A stretch of 64,000 nucleotides of DNA from Allomyces macrogynus ATCC 38327. Taxonomy: Eukaryota > Blastocladiomycota > Blastocladiomycetes > Blastocladiales > Blastocladiaceae. A program made the translations under genes and the position numbers. The stretch is taken from positions 105,434-169,433 of the forward strand of contig GG745374.1 of the NCBI GenBank assembly GCA_000151295.1, written 5' to 3'. The notes under the pieces were generated by a model. It was not told the DNA's origin and ran no database searches. It saw only the letters and a list, made by a program, of their open reading frames with translations. Positions 11,244 through 23,526 of the stretch are shown piece after piece. Position 1 is the first letter of the stretch; the number at the start of each line of letters is the position of its first letter.

Positions 11244-12001
11244 TGCGACGGTGGTTAAAGCGACCAAAAACACGCAGAATGCAATGTCATCTCATTGCGC
11301 GATTGGCGCTAGTTCAGTATTGACGTGCGGCTCTTTGGGAAGCGTATTCCGTGAGCCCATGGATGATGGGCCATTATTGAATGTTGGCGTGTCGCCGCCA
11401 TAGTCGACCTGCTTGCACATGTCCGAGGTTTGGATGCTTGGTTGTGCATGTGTTGAGCGCAGAGCATCATGACAACGGCCATCGCTGTTCGCACCTCGTC
11501 GTGCAGCGAGCATGACTCTACCACAACATGATTGTCGACATCTCACTTCCACAAGTTAGCCTGTCCGCTGTCGTTCCCTGACTTGCTGCAAACCCACGAC
11601 AAAATGACAACGGACGGAATGCTTCGAGAAATTTCGGCGTGCTGGAAGGGCGGGCGCAAGCGAGGGAAAACAATGCCTTGGTTTGCCAGCCAGCCGCCCG
11701 CTCAGATCCGCCACCAGCCTCGGATCGCCGGCAGATCGACTGCAGATGACTGGCGACTTGCAACCCATCCCAGCATTTCCGTCCTGTCAGCAAACGGGTC
11801 CCAGGCCCTCCTCTCGCCTTTATATTCTCTCGCTCCCTCATCTCTAGGGACTTCTGGCCTGCAAGCACCAGCGCTGCTCTCCGCGGCACCAATCCGACGA
11901 TCAACCATTACTGGGCTTTCGAGCATCTACACGGCGTACACGGCTTGCTTGGACGACGGCGATCACAGCTTGTTGCATTCTCGCCGGACAACTCGCCCAC
12001 C
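11244..12001. other. Intergenic, upstream of the live MFS gene
   Basis: No domain or conserved frame recognised. Possibly includes the remaining decayed part of the first MFS copy and the promoter of the second. Confidence 0.45.
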
Positions 12002-13925
12002 ATGTCGACCGACGGCCCAGTACCGCCGTCCCCAAACCTCGACCATAACCACCGGCTCGTACCTGCTGTCAACGAGGCCGGACCTGTCACCTCCGCCGTG
12101 TATCGCACCAGTGAAACGCAGCTGCCATTGCGCAGCCGCCCATGGATGATTGTGACCATGGTCACGCTCGTCGTGTTTGTCGGTAAGCCATTTCGCGACG
12201 CTGTCATGACGGCCATCTCCACCCGTGAACGGATGGATGGAGGACGTTCCTATCCGCGTGATAAAAACGCCGCATACGCAGCAGAATCTTTGGATTGACC
12301 CTGAATGGCGGCATCTAGACATTTTGATTTACAGTGGGGTGATCCCGATTCTGCCGTACATTGTCCAAGAGCAGCTGCAGCTCGGGCCGCAGTACACTGG
12401 CTATCTCGTCGGCGCCTACGGTGCGCATCGATCGGGCCATTCCTCGGGTCACCTTTGACCAGTGGAACTGACAAAACGCTCCCGTCAACAGCCGCGGGTC
12501 TCCTCATCACCACGCCCGTCTTTGGCCTCATCTCCGATCGGCGTCAGGACCGGAAGTGGCCAATTGTGATCTCGCTCGCGGCTCTCGGCGTCGCCTCACT
12601 CCTGTTCCTCGCCTGCACTAAGTACTGGCACTACCTCGTCGTGCGGTTTGTACAGGGCGTCGCCGGTGCCGGAAACTGGACGGTGGGGCTCGCGCTCATT
12701 TCCGACGTGTTCCCGGCCAACCAGCTCGGTGCGACCATGGGCATCGTCATGTCCGGCATGAGCGCCGGCAATTTGTTTGGCCCGTCACTAGGCGGGACCT
12801 TGTTCGACCATCTCGGCCAGCACACGCCGTACTACCTGTTTGCGATCGTGTCGGCGCTCGTGCTCGCTCTGCGCATGTTCGTCGACGAGCGACCGGCCAT
12901 GGCGGCCAAGCGGCAGCAGCGGCGACGTGACCAGGCCTTGGCAGCTGCATCGGATGCCGATTCCGACGACGTGGAAAAGGCCAAGGAGTCGGCTGCGGTG
13001 GGCGAGTGCGAGAGCATTGCAGCCGATGACGAGGCGATTCCGCCGCTGATGGTGCTGCTGCGCGAGCCGGCGATTTGGGTCAACTGCCTCGCGGTCGTGG
13101 TCATGTCGTCGATTCTCACGGGCTTCGAGCCGGTGTTGCCGCCATATTTGACGGAAACATTCGGCACGACCGTGGCCGAGAACGGGTACCTGTTCCTGGC
13201 GATTGGCGTGCCCAATATCATTGTCGGGCCGATTGGTACGTGCGCCCTTGTTCCCAGCCTCTTGCACGGACCGCCACAACTGATTCCTGCTCGCACCGTT
13301 TCACAGTCGGCTATTTCTGCGACCGCTACTCGAAGCACCTGATCATGATTGCTGGTCTTGCCCTCGCCGCCATTTGCGTGCCGCTCATCACGCTGCCCAC
13401 GACCATGGGCGCGTGCATTGCCGTGCTAATCGCGTTTGGGTGTGTGTTTGCCGTGCCGCTGACGCCGCCGCTGCCCGACATGGGCACCGTCGTCGCGCAC
13501 AAGTACCCGGCCGCGTCGGGCATCGTCTACGGCTTGTTCAATACGGCGTTTGGCCTGTCCATGTTCATTGGTACGTTTGCGATCTTTTCCGCCCTTGAAT
13601 TCGAGCCAGACGGTCGCTGACGATATGACGGCCACGACCAGGTCCCATTATTTCGAGCCAGCTCTACAGCGTCGGCGGGTTGATCCTGCCCATGGTCATT
13701 TTCTCGGGGTTCGCGGTCGCGATCATGATCTTGTACGTGTGGTACTACTGGCGGCACTGCCGCACGCCACCAGCGGACGCGGCCGCAGTCGCGTCGCAGT
13801 CCGACGTGGAGTGGCACACGATGACGGGCATGCCTACCGCAGCGCGGTCCGCAAGCGACTCGTCGGCTGCTGATCTGGTAGCAGTAGCCGACCCGGCCAA
13901 CGGCGCGCGGAGAGAAGAGCACTGA
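12002..13925 (+). CDS. Major facilitator superfamily transporter (DHA1/vesicular amine transporter-like)
   Basis: Exons 12002-12182, 12319-12420, 12492-13235, 13307-13570 and 13642-13925 give 524 residues with exact frame closure. The first intron is 136 nt; the other three are each exactly 71 nt. The protein is polytopic: about 12 hydrophobic segments, the MFS motif A loop GLISDRRQDRKWP after segment 2, a charged central loop (about residues 225-275) and a hydrophilic C-terminal tail. The first membrane segment runs DILIYSGVIPILPYI, as in the vesicular monoamine or drug:H+ antiporter-1 group. A proton-coupled export role is inferred; the substrate cannot be read from sequence. The start is in a CACC-ATG context. 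Confidence 0.88.
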
Positions 13926-14835
13926 GTGCACAAATTGATAGTCATGAAATAGATGCTCGCTTTTGCACGAACCAATTCTCGCACACATGTCAAACGTGGG
14001 CCATTTCATTTTTTTTTCTGGGCTCGCCAGGAATGGGATCAGGGAAGCATGACGTTGAGAGAGCCAAGCGGTGAAAGTATTTACGGGTCTCAGAGCACGA
14101 ACCGCTCCACAAAAACAGGCATCGCTGTTGCCGTCGATATCAAGCAACAGCGTACATCAGGGATCACGCGTCGAGCTCGAGTCGGTCGAACTCCTGCCGG
14201 TTCGAGCTTGCCATGGTCCATCAGCAAGCTGAGGTCACGTTCTCCGTGCCGCGTTGAGGTGGAGAGGTGAGCGAGAGGCTTTGCAAGCAAGCGTAAAGAA
14301 GGAGGTGCAAAAAGGTGGCTCGCTGAGAGGGCAAGCTCACAGTTTCAACTTCTCATCTCAGCAAATGGGAGGCCAGCCCAGCCGATCCATGATCATCCTG
14401 GCCCTCGAGCTCGGGATGCGGCGTATTCGACACGCAGGGCCAGACTCGTGGCGCCTGGTGGCGAATGCTCCGTGTATATTGCACAAGTTGGGTGGCAGAG
14501 CCGGGTTTGGATAAGGACGAGGAGCAAGTCTTGACTTGGGTTGGCCTTCCCCTGTTCGCAATCGATCTTCTCTTGTTTGCTGTTCTTGGTCACAGTTACT
14601 GGCGAGTGTGCTGCGCGCGGTGGTAACAAGGTGCGCCCCGCCGTGGGAGACTTGGCAGAGAGGGCGAGGCGAGAAAGGCGAAGGAAAGATCGTTGACCGG
14701 AGCTGAGTGGAAAGGGCCGCCAAAATCACCAAGAGACGCTATATCAAATAATTGGGGCTCGCCACGACTGGTATCCATGATACACCTCACGCCCGCACAC
14801 TGACGGCGAGTGACGCCGTTAATACAACCGCAACG
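13926..14835. other. Intergenic between convergent MFS and MSH6 genes
   Basis: No gene recognised. It presumably holds both 3' ends. Confidence 0.5.
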
Positions 14836-14884
14836 CGACCCGACCCGACCCGACCCGACCCGACCCGACCCGACCCGACCCGAC
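14836..14884 (+). repeat. CGACC pentanucleotide microsatellite
   Basis: Nine perfect CGACC units (14836-14880) plus a partial tenth, ending 12 bp from the MSH6 stop codon and so in its 3' untranslated region. Confidence 0.97.
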
Positions 14885-14896
14885 GGCTCCTACCTT

Positions 14897-17800
14897 CTAC
14901 GCCGCGAGTCCGCGCTGCACCATCTTGACCGTCTCCAAATCCGGCGCCTGGTCCCTCGCAAACAACGCCGCGACCGCGGCCAGCTCGGCCAACCCGATCT
15001 CATCCTTGCCCACCTCCATCGCCTCGCCGTGCTTGGCCTCAAACTCGGCCGCGACCGTTTCCGCATGCTCGACGACGGCCTCGGGCACCCCGGCCATCCG
15101 CGCGACATTCATCCCGTGCGAACGCGGGCACGCGCCCGGCACCAGCTTGTACAGGAAGGTGACCTCTTTCGTCTGCGGGTCCTCGACACACGCCATATGT
15201 GCGTTCTGCACCAACTTTGCCGGCAGTTCCGCCGTCAGGCCGTGATAGTGCGTGGCGAACACGACGCCCGAGCGCGCGTGCAGGGCCAAGTCGTGCAGTG
15301 TCGCGAGCGCGATCGCATGGCCGTCAAACGTGGACGTGCCGCGGCCGAGTTCGTCCATGAGCACGAGTGACCGCGGGGTCGCGTTGCGCAGGATCCGTGA
15401 AGCTTCGTGCAGCTCGACCATGAGCGTCGACATGCCAAGAACGAGGTTGTCCCGCGCGCCGATGCGCGTGTAGACGGCGTCATACGGGGACAGGCGGCAG
15501 GACGTCGCCGGGATCGGGCTGCCGAGTTGTGCGAGAATGATGGCGAGGCCGAGCGACCGCTGGATGGTCGATTTGCCTGTGGAAGAGAAACAAACTCGGC
15601 GTCAGTGTGTGGCACAACGAAGAAATGGCGACCAACAGACGGCAAGAGCCGACGTACCGCCCATGTTCGGCCCCGTCAAAATCATCGCGCGCGGCGTCTC
15701 GTCCGCCCCACCGAGCGTCACGTCGTTGGGAATAAACCCTGTGTCAGGCCCAAAACTCGGGTGCCGCAAATCGCGCACGTCAATCGCGGCGGTCCCATCA
15801 TCCGAATCCACGACCTCCGGGAAACACGTATACTCGTTATCCCTCGCCGCGCGCGCGAGCCCCGCCAACACATCCAGCTCCGTCACCGTCGCGCTGAGCG
15901 CGCGCCAGACCTCGTCCGACTCGGCAAACTGCGCGTACATCTGTGCCGTCGCGCCACGGACCACCTCGGCCTTCACTTCCTCGGCCTCGGCGAGCTGCTG
16001 GTTCAGTTTCACGACTTCGGGCGAATGGTACCGGTCAACGGCCTTGGTCCCCGACGTCTTCTTCCAATTCGGCGGTACTTTGGTCCCGGCGGGCACTTCA
16101 ATCTGGTTGCGGTCCTTAGACCCGCCGTCCTTGAAGACGGCTTGCTTGATCCCATGCCGCTGCCGCACCATCATCAAGTGCGCGGCGAGCGCGTCATGCA
16201 CGACCTGCACGGTGGCCGCCGCCGCGTCGAGGTCGGCATTCACCCCGGCGCGCGGCTCGATCGTGCCGGAGCGCACGGCCAAGGCCGAGTCGAATGCCGC
16301 GCCGAAAAATGCGAGCCGGTCACGGACCACATCGAGCGGGCACTCGGCCACGAGCTGCTGCACGCGGCCCGCGTCAAGCTGCAACTCGCCGAGCGTCTCG
16401 ACCGCGTCGACCGCGCGCTGCATGCCGTTGAGTAGCGTGACAAAGTCCTTGACTTTACAGCACCCCATGCGCACGCGGCCCACGAGCCGGTCGAGGTCCG
16501 GGACCCCCTTGAACGAGACGTCGGTGTCGATGAGCGCGGCAATCGCGCGTTGGCGGGTTCGGATCGCGGCGACGCCGCGCAGCGGGTGGCATACCCACGT
16601 GCGCAGCATGCGGCGGCCCATGGGCGTCGTGCACCGATCGAGGACTGACAGGAGCGGGCGGTCGCCGTCGAGCACATGCAAGTTGGCGAGCGTGGCGCCG
16701 TCGAGCACCAGCGTGCGCGCCTGGTTGGCGAGATCGTACTCGTGAATCCCCTGTGCGGCTGCGGCGGTCAGCGGCGCGTCGAGTTTCAGCCGCTGCAGGT
16801 ACATGGCGAGTCCGCCGACGGCCTGCAGGACGACGCCGTCGTCATTCTGCACGGCGCGCGCGAGGACCGGCGGCAGCGGCTTGTCGTCTGGGAACTGGAA
16901 CGGGTGCAGCGCTTGCACGTCGCCGTACGGGAATGCGATGGCGTTCCAAGCGGCCGTCGGGCAGAGCGCCTGCACGAGTTTTTTGGTCGCGAGCGAGAGA
17001 TGGCCCTTGTCGACGACCACCTCGCGCGGCTGGACCTGCATGAGCAGCGTCTCGAGCCGCGCGCGCGCCGCGTCCTCGGTGAACGCCGCGACGTACATGG
17101 CCGCCGTCGACGTATCCACGAGAGCGACGGCAATCCGCATCTCGTCCGTCTCCGTCACCTTCACTTCAGCGAGGGCCATGCAATACGTCGCGTGGTCACC
17201 GAGCGCCTCGACGAGCGTGCCGGCCGTAAGGACAGCCGTGAGTTCGCGCTTGATGACCTTATCCTTTTTCGCGGGGGTCGCGCGATCGCGCATGGCCTTG
17301 GCCGCGGCCGACTCCATTTGGTCGACACGCGCGACCTTGTGTCCTTGCGCGACAAACTTGAGCGCCCACTCGTCGAACGTGGCCTCGGGGACACCAGCCA
17401 TGCGCATGGCACCGCGGCCATTGTCGGAGATTTTCAGGTCGAATTCGCGGTGCGCGAGGTCGGCGTCACGCTCGTAGAGCTCATAGAACTTGCCCTTTTT
17501 GAAGAAGAGGACCGCGTCTACATACGTTGAGCAATAAAACGTCAGCTTGGACATGCGAACATGTAGACGAAGGGCGAGAACGGACCAAAATACTTGGATT
17601 TGACGGTCCAAAACTGGCGCTCAAACTCGGAAAACTTGCGCCACGCCGACTCGGGCACAAACAGCGTTGCTGGATCGTAGTCGGGCTCGCCCGGTCGCCG
17701 CCCGTCAGCGTCGCGAACGTCCTTGAGCCACTCGTAGGTCGCCTTGTTGGTTTCCTGGAATTTTTCAGCGCGGTCGCGCTTGCGCTCGTCAGACGTGCGC

Positions 17801-18720
17801 AAGAGCGGCGATCCAGCGCGCGAAGACTGCGGCGTCGTCGTGGCAGATGTCCTGGGGGTCGCGGCTTTCGATGAGCGCGGCGTCGTGGCGGCGGAGAAGG
17901 GGTTGTGTGGCGTGGTCGATCCAGAACCAGCGGGGGTTCTGGCCGTCGTCGGCAGCCGCGATCGGGTCGGGGTCGGGGTCGCGGATTCGAGCCGTGGCCG
18001 CTTGGGCGGCGGTGGAGGGACCACGTCGGCAATGGGGACTATTCGGTAGGGGTGAGACCAATGGGACCAAGCACCTCAGCGTCGCAGAATGAAACGGTTG
18101 CGTACTCGAGGCGAGCAGATCGTCGTCAAAGTCGGCATCCATGGCCAGTAGCGGATCATCATCGCTGTCCGGATCCACGTCCATTTTCTCGGGCGCAAAC
18201 GACGGGTCGGCTGCATCGTCGTGGTCGTCCTCGTCGTCGCTGAGAATGACCTTACGTTTCAGCCGCTACAGTCAACCTGTAAATGAGTCTCTGGAGCACG
18301 AAACGAATTGGAATTCGGCGACGGGACACGCACCGACGACGCGGCTCGGGGCAATCGTGTGGGCGTCGCTGCCGGCTCCTCCACGGGCGGCGGCACTCTG
18401 ATGCTCGACCTGGCTGCGAGAGGCGACGACGGCACTCCCGACAATCCAGGCGACGATGCGGGCAGGGCGGGTGACAACGTTTGCGGCCCAGTCGGCCCTC
18501 GGGAGCGTGGCGCTGCGGGCGTTGGCGTGGGCGGCGCGTTGGGCTGGCTCGACGAGGGCAGCGTCAGCTGGCTCGACGTCGGCCCGTCGTTCGGTGTCGG
18601 CGTCGCGGGCGCGGCGCCCGGCGTGGTGCGCGGTCCAAAGTAGGTGAAGAGCGACTGCTGCTTGGGCCCGTTGGGCGTGCGCGACGCGCCGGCGCGGCCG
18701 GGCGGCGGTTGGCGCGGCAT
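14897..18720 (-). CDS. MSH6: DNA mismatch repair protein MSH6 (MutS homologue)
   Basis: Exons 18720-18334, 18265-18106, 18038-17586, 17517-15658 and 15576-14897 sum to 1179 residues, near the usual 1100-1360. MSH6 pairs with MSH2 in MutS-alpha and recognises base mismatches and small loops. Evidence in order: a PCNA-binding box QQSLFTYF (residues 21-28), a disordered Pro/Thr-rich linker and an acidic stretch. Next comes the mismatch-binding domain, with WLKDVRDADGRRP and FFKKGKFYELY, which contains the Phe-x-Glu wedge motif characteristic of MSH6. Then the connector, lever and clamp regions, and the ATPase with Walker A GPNMGGKST, split by an 81-nt intron, and Walker B LVLMDELGRGTSTFDG. Introns are 68, 67, 68 and 81 nt. 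The first exon uses a GTGCGT donor; the nearby GTGCTC breaks the frame. Confidence 0.95.
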
Positions 18721-19259
18721 GATGGCGGGGACGTGCTATTGCAGCTGCGGCAGGTGTCGCGTCGTATCGCGGCGTGGTGTTGGCGCAACGTCGTCGTCGC
18801 GGGCATCGTCGTGGTCGCTTTCGGGGCGGAGGCTGGTCCTGCGGTGCAGTGCGATGGGGCACAGTGTCTCCCGGCGGCAGGGACCGCGTGTCACAGCCAT
18901 CCACACTCATGCGCCTGCACGACAGTGGGTCTGCAGTGAAGTGAAAATATTGTATACTGTAGGGAAACTTAATTGTAGAGGCTCTGGTCCGACGTTCGAA
19001 CCCCGCCTCGAGTGCTCAAAAGGCCAACCCTCAGCCACCAGCGCCAGCACCACTTCTGACGGTTCCTGCGACGTCGCGACTCCGTGCGACCCGCGAGAAA
19101 GGAAAGAAACATGATAGAAAACGTTCTTTTTGGTCCAAAATCATCCCCTCTGGCAGGCTCTCCACCTGCACACAGTGTGCTCCAACAACACCAACCCACA
19201 TCCAGAACTGTCATTGCCCCCCTCACTTCTCACTCTCCACCTCCCCCATCGCTCAATGA
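18721..19259. other. Intergenic, MSH6 promoter side and edge of the transposon block
   Basis: No gene recognised. Composition shifts from CpG-rich to CpG-poor at about 19.1 kb. Confidence 0.45.
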
Positions 19260-20315
19260 ATCAATCCTGTCGCTCCACGACAGCCAACAACTCCATTTTC
19301 TGCACAGCATCAGTGAGTGTTGTGAGGGGGCACACAGGAGTATCAGTAGGTGGAATGGACAACATAGCAGAGACAAATAGCCCAGCAAGAAAATACAGGA
19401 TTTCGCGGGTGCCTGTTTTGCTGCAAAGCTGACAGTCACACCACAGCCTGTGACCAATGGAAGCAGTATGATCTTCAGAGTTCTCCTGAAGAAGGTCTGC
19501 CAAATGGTTTGTCTCACACACTTCATGCACAGTCCTGCACACTGTGGTCACAATGGCCTGGCCAAAAAGAAAAGAAACTAGGCCCAAATTTGTACCTGTC
19601 ATGAATGAGCAAACTGTCTTTTGTGCACAAAACCAGGGTGGACAGCATGTGTTGCATCCTTGAAGCCCAGGTCGTATCGTATGTTCTTGACAGTGAAAGC
19701 TCTGAGCAACAAGCAATGAGAATTGTCAGTGGGCAGTTCATTTTCCTCAGTGGGCAAGCAGGGGGCTGTGAATTTGTTTTGACATGATATAGACAAACTC
19801 GCTCATCCCAAAATGGTGGACAACAAAGAAAATGGCGGTATGGACCTGAGCAACAGGCAGCAAGAATTGTCAGTGGGCAGTTTGTTTTCCTCAGCAGGCA
19901 AGCAGGGGGCAAAGGCCACACCAAGGTGGGCCCACCAAGCTTTTGAATTCCCACAACACTCATGCTGCTGCTGTGACAAAATCGGAATGACAAAGGAAAA
20001 CAACCAAAGAACAAGGTGTGGGGCTTCCAGACTCGCTGAAAAAATGCGATGAAATCAGGACGTGTGGGCAAGGTTTGTAGCATTGTCATTGCCATGTGGC
20101 TGATGGTGTGCACATAGCCAGCCCACTTCCCGCCTCAGCGGCTTGCAGGGTCAGGAAGAGGATCAGGGTGGCTGGTGGAGGCACAGGCCTGACACAGTTG
20201 GCCAAGTAGAGTCAGATTTGAACCATCAGCTGCCATCTCCATTGAGTGAGTCAGGGTGATCAGCCAGCATTGGCACAACTTTGGTTGCACGACCCATCAC
20301 CAACTGAGTCCAAAT
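19260..20315 (-). other. CpG-poor region with unidentified open frames
   Basis: Minus-strand frames at 20113-19523 and 19716-19261 overlap and have many Cys residues but no domain I can name. Both lie in CpG-depleted DNA joined to the pogo-like element, so they are more likely decayed mobile DNA than host genes. A 65-bp direct repeat falls inside. Confidence 0.35.
19702..19910 (+). repeat. 65-bp direct repeat pair
   Basis: 19702-19766 and 19846-19910 match over 65 bp with only a handful of differences, starts 144 bp apart. The shared core includes AGAATTGTCAGTGGGCAGTT in the first copy. Confidence 0.85.
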
Positions 20316-23300
20316 CTAAACCCTGGTCACTGAGAACGTCCTCAGTGGGAGGCCCTTTGACAGCATGTTCAAGCAATCAGCTTTGAGCTCACTGCACATC
20401 ACAGTCATGGGCGCAGTCATGTCAGGTGGAGCAGTCACACCCTCAAGGACACCATCTGCAGCAGCACTGTGGCCGTGTGGCACAAGAAATCCCTCTGCAA
20501 CCATGGCCTCAATCAAGCACTCCTGCCAGTTTGGTGGTTCCATGACTGGTTCACCAGCCTGCAGCTCCTTCTCCACATCAAACCACTCAGCCGCAGTTCC
20601 CAGCTCCTGCCATGGAATGCCAGCAGCCTTGGCAATGAGGTCCAGCAACTTATCTGTGTCCGTCTCAGCTGAGCCAATGTCTACAGCTGCAGTGTCAGCC
20701 ACTGCCAGTGATGCTGCTGGACCCACAGCCAGGGGGGCCCCTGCAAGCTGACCAGCAGCCCTGGGGCGCAGGAGAAGCCCCATGTGAGCCCAGCAATTCA
20801 CATCCGTCACCAGCGACACATTCTCCCACACGTGCTTGATGAAATGCAAGGCCTCAACAATGGTCACAGTTCGCAGCTTGATTGTGACACTTGTGGGCAT
20901 GGAGCCTGCAGTCAAAATCTCTTCATCATCACTATCCACCATGCCACCATCTTCCTCATCACATTCCTGTGCACCCCCATCCCCATCAGTGGCACTGGAG
21001 CAGTCATCAGCATCAACACCTGGCTGAACATCCTCATACTGCACAATTCCCATGCCTGCCACAACCTCAATCAGCACTGCAGTGAGCGCCACATCTTCAG
21101 CAGCTTCACAATCCCTCTTCTCCTTCTCCTTCTTGGCTGCAATCGTCATGCCAAGCACCAATGACGCCAGGTGCTGGTGGTAGTGTGCCTTGAAGGTGCA
21201 AATGATGCTGCCATTGCATGGCTGAAGCACTGACATGCAGTTTGGCAGGAAAAACTCGATGCAGATGTGCTGGATGCTGAGTGTCACAGGGTCCATGTGC
21301 ACTGAGCAGTTGTCAACAAGCAGCAAAACGTGGCAGTCCTCCTTCTCAAGCTCCTTATCCCATGCACAGAGCCAATCAGCCCTCAGGGCACTGGTGTTCC
21401 ATACCTTGGAACTTGATCACCAGTGGATCAACCACTTCTCTTCAAAGTTGGGGTCACACAAAAAGTCCTTGAGCACACATGGCTGCTTGGCAGAGCCGAT
21501 CATGAGCAGTGGGTTCATTTTGTTGCTGGCCAAGTTGCACCCAATCAGGACTGTGATGCAATCCTTTGCCTGCTTGAGCCCCATGAGGACGTGTCCCTTG
21601 CTGTACAGCATCTTGCCAGGCATGGCCTTGAAGTAGAGTGCCATCTTGTCAATGTTGAAGACGTCCTTGGCACTGTATTGACCAATGATCCTGAGCAGTT
21701 GCTTGTGCGCCTCCTGCACAACCAGCTTGTTGACACTCCCTGACTCACCCATTATCACAGCTTGCTGCAGACCGCATCAGTCACAAATATCAGCAGTCCA
21801 TGCCTTTGACAGATACCACCTGAGCTTGTTGGTGCCCACCTTGCTGAGCAGAAGCAGCTCATAGAACACATCGTCCAGGTCCTTGCCCACTGTGACTGAC
21901 TGCTGGCCCAAGTTCTGCACCTTGTTGTTCAAAATGGCGCCAGCAAGGTGAAGTTGGTTGCCATTGATGGCAAGATGGTCCATATGAACCTTTAAAATCA
22001 CCCAATTCACAAGCACCTTCTCAACAGCTGGCAGCACTTGACACATGTTGGTGTGAATGTGCTTTAATTCCTTGGCATGCAGCTCATCACTTAATTCCTT
22101 GACTTTGGCCAGAAACTCATCCTGTTCCTTGACAAGCTGGCTCACCATTGGTGGCTTCACGCCAAACTTTGCCACCACATCCACCTGCGTCCACAGCTTG
22201 TTTGTGGCCAGGTTCACAACAGTTTGGCTGCCAGGCATCTTTCCCAGCAGCTTGAGACCCTTGAGCTGGTTGGCCACAGCCCATGATCCATGCTTGAGCT
22301 TCACATGCTCAGGAGTGGCACCCTTGGAGGGCATGGCAGTGGCAGTGGAGGTCAGTGCAAGTGCAGTGGTCAGCATGGGTGCAGTGGTCAGTGCAGGTGC
22401 AACAGTCAGCACAGGCATGGTGGCAGTCAGTGCAGGTGCAACAGCAGATGGTGCAGGTGTGACAGTGGTCAGTGCAAGTGTGGCAGCATTTGGCTCAAGC
22501 ATGGCAACAGTCAGTGCAGGTGCAGCAGCAGTCAGTGCAGGTGCAGCAGCAGTTGGCACAGGCATGGTGACAGTCAGTGCAGGTGTGGCAGCAGCTAGTG
22601 CAGGTGCAGCAGTGGTATATGTGGTTGCAGCAACAGTGGGCGTGATCAGCATTGGCATGACAGAGGACATGGCAGTGGAGAGCACCATGGCCAGTGTAGG
22701 CAGCACAGTTTGCTGTGACCCCAACACAGCAATGAGCTGCAGCAACCATGTCAACAGTGCCAATAGAACAGACAGCACTGCCAGCAACTGCTTACAAGTG
22801 ATGGGATTGGGCACAGATTGGTTTGAATTGGTCAAAGTGGGAGGCAATGGGACAGGTGGAGTGGCAGTTGAAGTGGCAGCTGTGACAGGTTCCAGCATCA
22901 AGGGTGCAGCCAGCATCACAGCTGCACGCAGCATGGGCGCGTTTTGTCTGGCCATGGCGGAATGGCCATGATCAGGGGTGGTGATGGTGGTGGGGGTGAT
23001 AGTTCACACTTGCACTTGTGCTTCACAGCCATGGGAGCCACACTGACACCAACGCCTGGTGGGGTGCTTGTCACTGCAATCAGTGTGGCAACACCCATTA
23101 GCAGCAGACCAGTCATGATGGATGTGGTGGAACAGACAACATCACTGCAGTGGGTGGAAGGGTCATTGGTGCTGACTCATGTGCAATTGGAGTGGAACTG
23201 GGGGCCATCGTGGGCTTTTCCTTGGCCTTGACTGATTGCCAGCAGCTTTGCACAGGTGTCATGGGCGGCATCAGCACAGACAATGTGCTGGCATTGGAGG

Positions 23301-23526
23301 AGAGCATGGGCAGCACAGGGACAGGAGCCAATGGGGCCACTGATGTCAGCAGCAGTTGTGCACCAGACTGAGGCAGTGTGGCAGAGGGGGCTGTTGCAGC
23401 TGGCTGAGCAGTGACTGCTGATGCAGGCTGAGTGGCCAATGTCGACGCCCCTTTCTGTGACTTTTGTGTAGCCATGGTAGGCAAGTGATGAGGATTGGGT
23501 GTGAAATCAAATGCTGGAGGTTGCAC
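20316..23526 (-). mobile_element. Pogo/Tigger-like (Tc1/mariner superfamily) DNA transposon, inactive
   Basis: A minus-strand transposase in one reading frame from 22955 to 20316, broken by in-frame TGA at 21777-21779 and 21417-21419. Residues before the first stop (about 22310-21780) include a CENP-B-like DNA-binding region (VNWVILKVHMDHLAINGNQL, then LRWYLSK). The DDE_1 domain follows. Its first acidic site reads FNIDKMALYF, where most relatives have MDET. The second is LLLVDNCSVH. The third site, normally QPCD, reads QPCN, so a catalytic acid is lost. An extra Ala/Pro/Thr-rich N-terminal region (up to 23475 or 23526) joins in neighbouring frames. It ends with a TAG at 20316. Sense-like sequence runs through both TGA codons, consistent with CGA to TGA decay. 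Confidence 0.85.
22340..22620 (-). repeat. Degenerate tandem repeat encoding APALT-like units
   Basis: Units of roughly 24-30 bp with a GTCAGTGCAGGTGCAGCAG-type core are repeated about ten times. In the transposase frame they read as repeated APALT and MPVPT segments. Unit length and sequence vary, so this is an old array. Confidence 0.75.

Noticed and set aside
12305..12430. Open frame starting at 12305 as the MFS start
   Set aside because: It is out of frame with the transporter in this exon; the true frame is set by the exon from 12002 and the splice at 12319.
18985..19020. GTTCGAACCCCG near 19.0 kb as part of a tRNA
   Set aside because: The T stem does not pair and there is no cloverleaf upstream.
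20214..20313. SINE-like pair of A-box (ACTCAGTTGGTGATGGG) and B-box (GGTTCAAATCT) on the minus strand
   Set aside because: Spacing is about 85 nt, the anticodon arm is not convincing, and only one copy is seen in the window. It also sits in decayed transposon DNA.
22290..22600. Plus-strand Cys/Gln-rich repeat protein
   Set aside because: It is the antisense reading of the APALT repeat in the transposase frame.
141..23000. Reassigned stop codons (TGA or TAG read as sense)
   Set aside because: Well-supported host genes here end normally in TGA (MFS, Yippee), TAG (MSH6, COA6) and TAA (QCR8, IDH). The internal stops are confined to transposons and broken paralogues, apart from the repeat-protein TAG noted separately.
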